A DNA stretch of 6,785 nt, taken from assembly GCA_025355115.1 (NCBI GenBank), contig JANXLO010000447.1:1-6785 (forward strand), written 5' to 3'. The notes beneath the pieces were generated by a model that did not search any database, had not been told where the DNA came from, and worked only from the letters and a program-made list of their open reading frames with translations. Both the position numbers and the translations under genes were made by a program. Shown one piece after another: positions 5,606-6,785 of the stretch; the first letter of the stretch is position 1, and every line of letters begins with the position of its first letter. This DNA is from Chthonomonadaceae bacterium (GTDB lineage Bacteria > Armatimonadota > Chthonomonadetes > Chthonomonadales > Chthonomonadaceae).

Positions 5606-5887
5606 TTGTACTTTATGGCTCTCGCCTTCTCCCTCGGCCTCGGTGTCCCGATCGCGGTTCTCGGAGCCGGTCTCGGTCAGGGGCACGCCGCCGCCGCCGC
5701 TATGGAGGGCATGGCCCGCCAGCCCGAACAGACCGGTCGCATCCAGACCGCGATGATCCTGGCCCTCGCCTTCATCGAATCGCTCGTCATCTTCTCCCTG
5801 CTGGTCTTTTTTCTGCTGAATACCCACCTGCCGGACACCCAGAAGATCACCGACGCCGTCACGACGGCCGCAGCCAGCGGCAAATAG
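5603..5887 (+). CDS. atpE: F-type ATP synthase Fo subunit c (rotor ring)
   Basis: This 94-residue hairpin of two helices forms the rotating ring that carries the coupling ion. Helix 1 contains GAGLGQG (21-27), the polar loop is ARQPEQ (38-43), and helix 2 contains the ion-binding glutamate E59 in AFIES (56-60). Aligned to Ilyobacter tartaricus, Q26, E59 and S60 fall on the sodium ligands Q32, E65 and S66, while V63 and T67 are replaced by F57 and L61. Sodium or proton coupling is therefore undecided. A hydrophilic tail of about 20 residues follows helix 2 (74-94), longer than in many c subunits. The ATG at 5603 is chosen because homology begins there; upstream in-frame codons run back into the atpB end. 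Structured spacers on both sides suggest control separate from atpB and atpF. Confidence 0.95.
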   Translation: MLYFMALAFSLGLGVPIAVLGAGLGQGHAAAAAMEGMARQPEQTGRIQTAMILALAFIESLVIFSLLVFFLLNTHLPDTQKITDAVTTAAASGK

Positions 5888-5902
5888 GCACACGACATAA
5901 TG

Positions 5903-5953
5903 CATTCCGTCGCCGATGCCGTTCCACAAAATGCAGCGGCAGGCGATGGAATG
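5903..5953 (+). promoter_or_regulatory. Long imperfect stem-loop between atpE and atpF
   Basis: CATTCCGTCGCC (5903-5914) pairs with GGCGATGGAATG (5942-5953) over 12 bp including one G-U pair. Inside it, TGCCG (5917-5921) pairs with CGGCA (5937-5941), leaving a 2-nt bulge and a 15-nt loop. No T-tract follows, so it is not a standard terminator. It could protect the 3' end of a processed atpE message or lower read-through to atpF. Confidence 0.55.
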
Positions 5954-5981
5954 AATTCGGGAGAAAAGCTGAGTTCGTCCT

Positions 5982-6488
5982 ATGGCTGACATCATCAAAA
6001 GCCTTGCTTTCAACGTAAATATCTTTTTCGCGCAGATCATCCTGTTTCTGAGCCTCTGGTTTCTGCTGGGGAACCTCTTCTTCAAGCCGATTCTGGGGCG
6101 GCTGAAACAGCGCGACAAAGATATCGCCGACACCTACCATACTGTGCAGCAGATGCAGCACGAGATGGAGACGCTGCGTGCCGACTACCTCGTGCGCATC
6201 GCCGAAGTGGAGGCCGAGGCGCGTGGGCGCATCCAGACAGCGATCAAAGAGGCCCAGGGCGAGCGGGAGCGCATCCTTTCGGAGGCGCGAGTTCAGTCCG
6301 AGCAGACTCTTCAGCAGAGCGTATCCGACATGGAGCGCGAGAAGGCCGAAGCGCTGGTCAGCCTGCGTGCGACGATGGCCAACATGGCGATGACTGCGCT
6401 GGAGAAGATACTTGGCTCCGCCGCCGATCCGACAGTCCTTCGGGCCAGCATAGACTCCAGCATCGCCGGCAGCGCGGCGCGGAACTGA
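5982..6488 (+). CDS. atpF: F-type ATP synthase Fo subunit b (peripheral stalk)
   Basis: Subunit b ties F1 to subunit a as a long dimeric stalk. This 168-residue protein has one N-terminal transmembrane helix (about 12-33), then FFKPILGRLKQR (33-44) leading into a continuous charged helix (about 40-135) rich in Glu, Arg, Gln and Ala, as expected of the right-handed coiled coil. The C-terminal part (136-168) is a short, less charged delta-binding region. Length is normal for the family. The ATG at 5982 has no strong ribosome binding site: only GAG (5971-5973) lies at a normal distance, and GGGAG (5959-5963) is 18 nt away. Translation may thus be weaker than for atpE. A second b-type gene follows after 17 nt, so a b/b' heterodimer is likely. 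Confidence 0.92.
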   Translation: MADIIKSLAFNVNIFFAQIILFLSLWFLLGNLFFKPILGRLKQRDKDIADTYHTVQQMQHEMETLRADYLVRIAEVEAEARGRIQTAIKEAQGERERILSEARVQSEQTLQQSVSDMEREKAEALVSLRATMANMAMTALEKILGSAADPTVLRASIDSSIAGSAARN

Positions 6489-6505
6489 AGGGAGAGAGCT
6501 AGTCC

Positions 6506-6785
6506 ATGAACGAATATATGCCCTTCGCCATAGAGCATCCCGGCGCGACCCTTTCGCTGATAGTCGGCCTGGTATTGATTCTATTTGTTTTCTACAAGTT
6601 CAACATCATCTATCTCAGCTATCCCTACTGGCGGACGCTATTGACCGAGCGGACGGCTCGGATCGAGACCAACCACAATCAGGTGCAGCAGGCGCTGGCA
6701 GAAGCCAGACTCCTGCGCGATGACTATTCGAAGCGGCTGCGCGATATCGAGGTGGAGCAGCGGGAGCGCATCGAGGCTGCAGTCA
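6506..6785 (+). CDS. atpF: Second b-type ATP synthase stalk subunit (b or b'), 3' end outside window
   Basis: The first 93 residues are present; the frame stays open to the right edge. There is a hydrophobic helix at about 14-32 (TLSLIVGLVLILFVFYKF), then YPYWRTLLTERTARIE (39-54) leading into a charged helix of the b-subunit type (for example QQALAEARLLRDDYSKRLRD, 61-80). It is not a close copy of the preceding b gene, so the two are probably complementary b and b' partners, as in cyanobacteria and photosynthetic proteobacteria. AGGGAG (6489-6494) lies 11 nt before the ATG, just after the upstream stop. A C-terminal fusion to the delta subunit, known in mycobacteria, cannot be excluded because the end is missing. 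Confidence 0.85.
   Translation, partial: MNEYMPFAIEHPGATLSLIVGLVLILFVFYKFNIIYLSYPYWRTLLTERTARIETNHNQVQQALAEARLLRDDYSKRLRDIEVEQRERIEAAV

Noticed and set aside
5896..5901. CATAAT as the -10 of an atpF promoter
   Set aside because: No TTGACA-like hexamer occurs 16-18 bp upstream; that region is GC-rich atpE coding sequence.
5735..6245. Shared GRIQTA segment and near-identical DNA (CGCATCCAGAC...GCGAT) in atpE and atpF
   Set aside because: The match is about 17 nt, in unrelated protein contexts (loop end of c and coiled coil of b). It is best explained by chance and shared codon use.

Overview
The window is a GC-rich, tightly packed bacterial chromosomal segment with every gene on the + strand and no mobile element, CRISPR array or tRNA/rRNA. 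The lineage cannot be fixed from the sequence alone. Paired b-type stalk genes, an AtpZ and an AtpI, and an aspartate kinase directly upstream argue against an enterobacterial or Bacillus-like layout. A deep-branching Gram-negative-type lineage (for example Armatimonadota or a neighbour) is a low-confidence guess.

Positions 1-1382 hold a 4'-phosphopantetheinyl transferase-like gene with altered motif residues, then a small single-span membrane protein of unknown function. A perfect 7-bp hairpin sits on the stop codon of the first gene. After these two genes comes a near-consensus sigma70-type promoter (TTGACT, 18 bp, TATACT) at 1414-1443. It is followed by a leader of about 94 nt whose ends can pair, so a new transcription unit starts here.

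Positions 1544-3453 hold a free-standing double-ACT protein that overlaps the start of a monofunctional aspartate kinase by 4 nt. The small protein resembles the kinase's own regulatory region and is probably a separate allosteric partner. Together they should control the first step of the aspartate family (lysine, methionine, threonine, diaminopimelate).

From 3492 to the right edge lies the Fo part of an F-type ATP synthase operon: atpZ, atpI, atpB (a), atpE (c), atpF (b) and a second b-type gene cut by the edge. F1 genes presumably follow outside the window. Spacing is tight except around atpE, which is flanked by structured spacers: three hairpins in 154 nt upstream and a 12-bp stem in 94 nt downstream. 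This suggests separate post-transcriptional control of the high-copy c subunit. The c subunit carries a Gln/Glu-Ser set resembling the sodium-binding site of Na+-driven rotors, so the coupling ion is an open question.

No wholly unknown system was seen. The best leads are the ACT protein/kinase pair, the RNA structures flanking atpE and the ion-binding signature of the c subunit.
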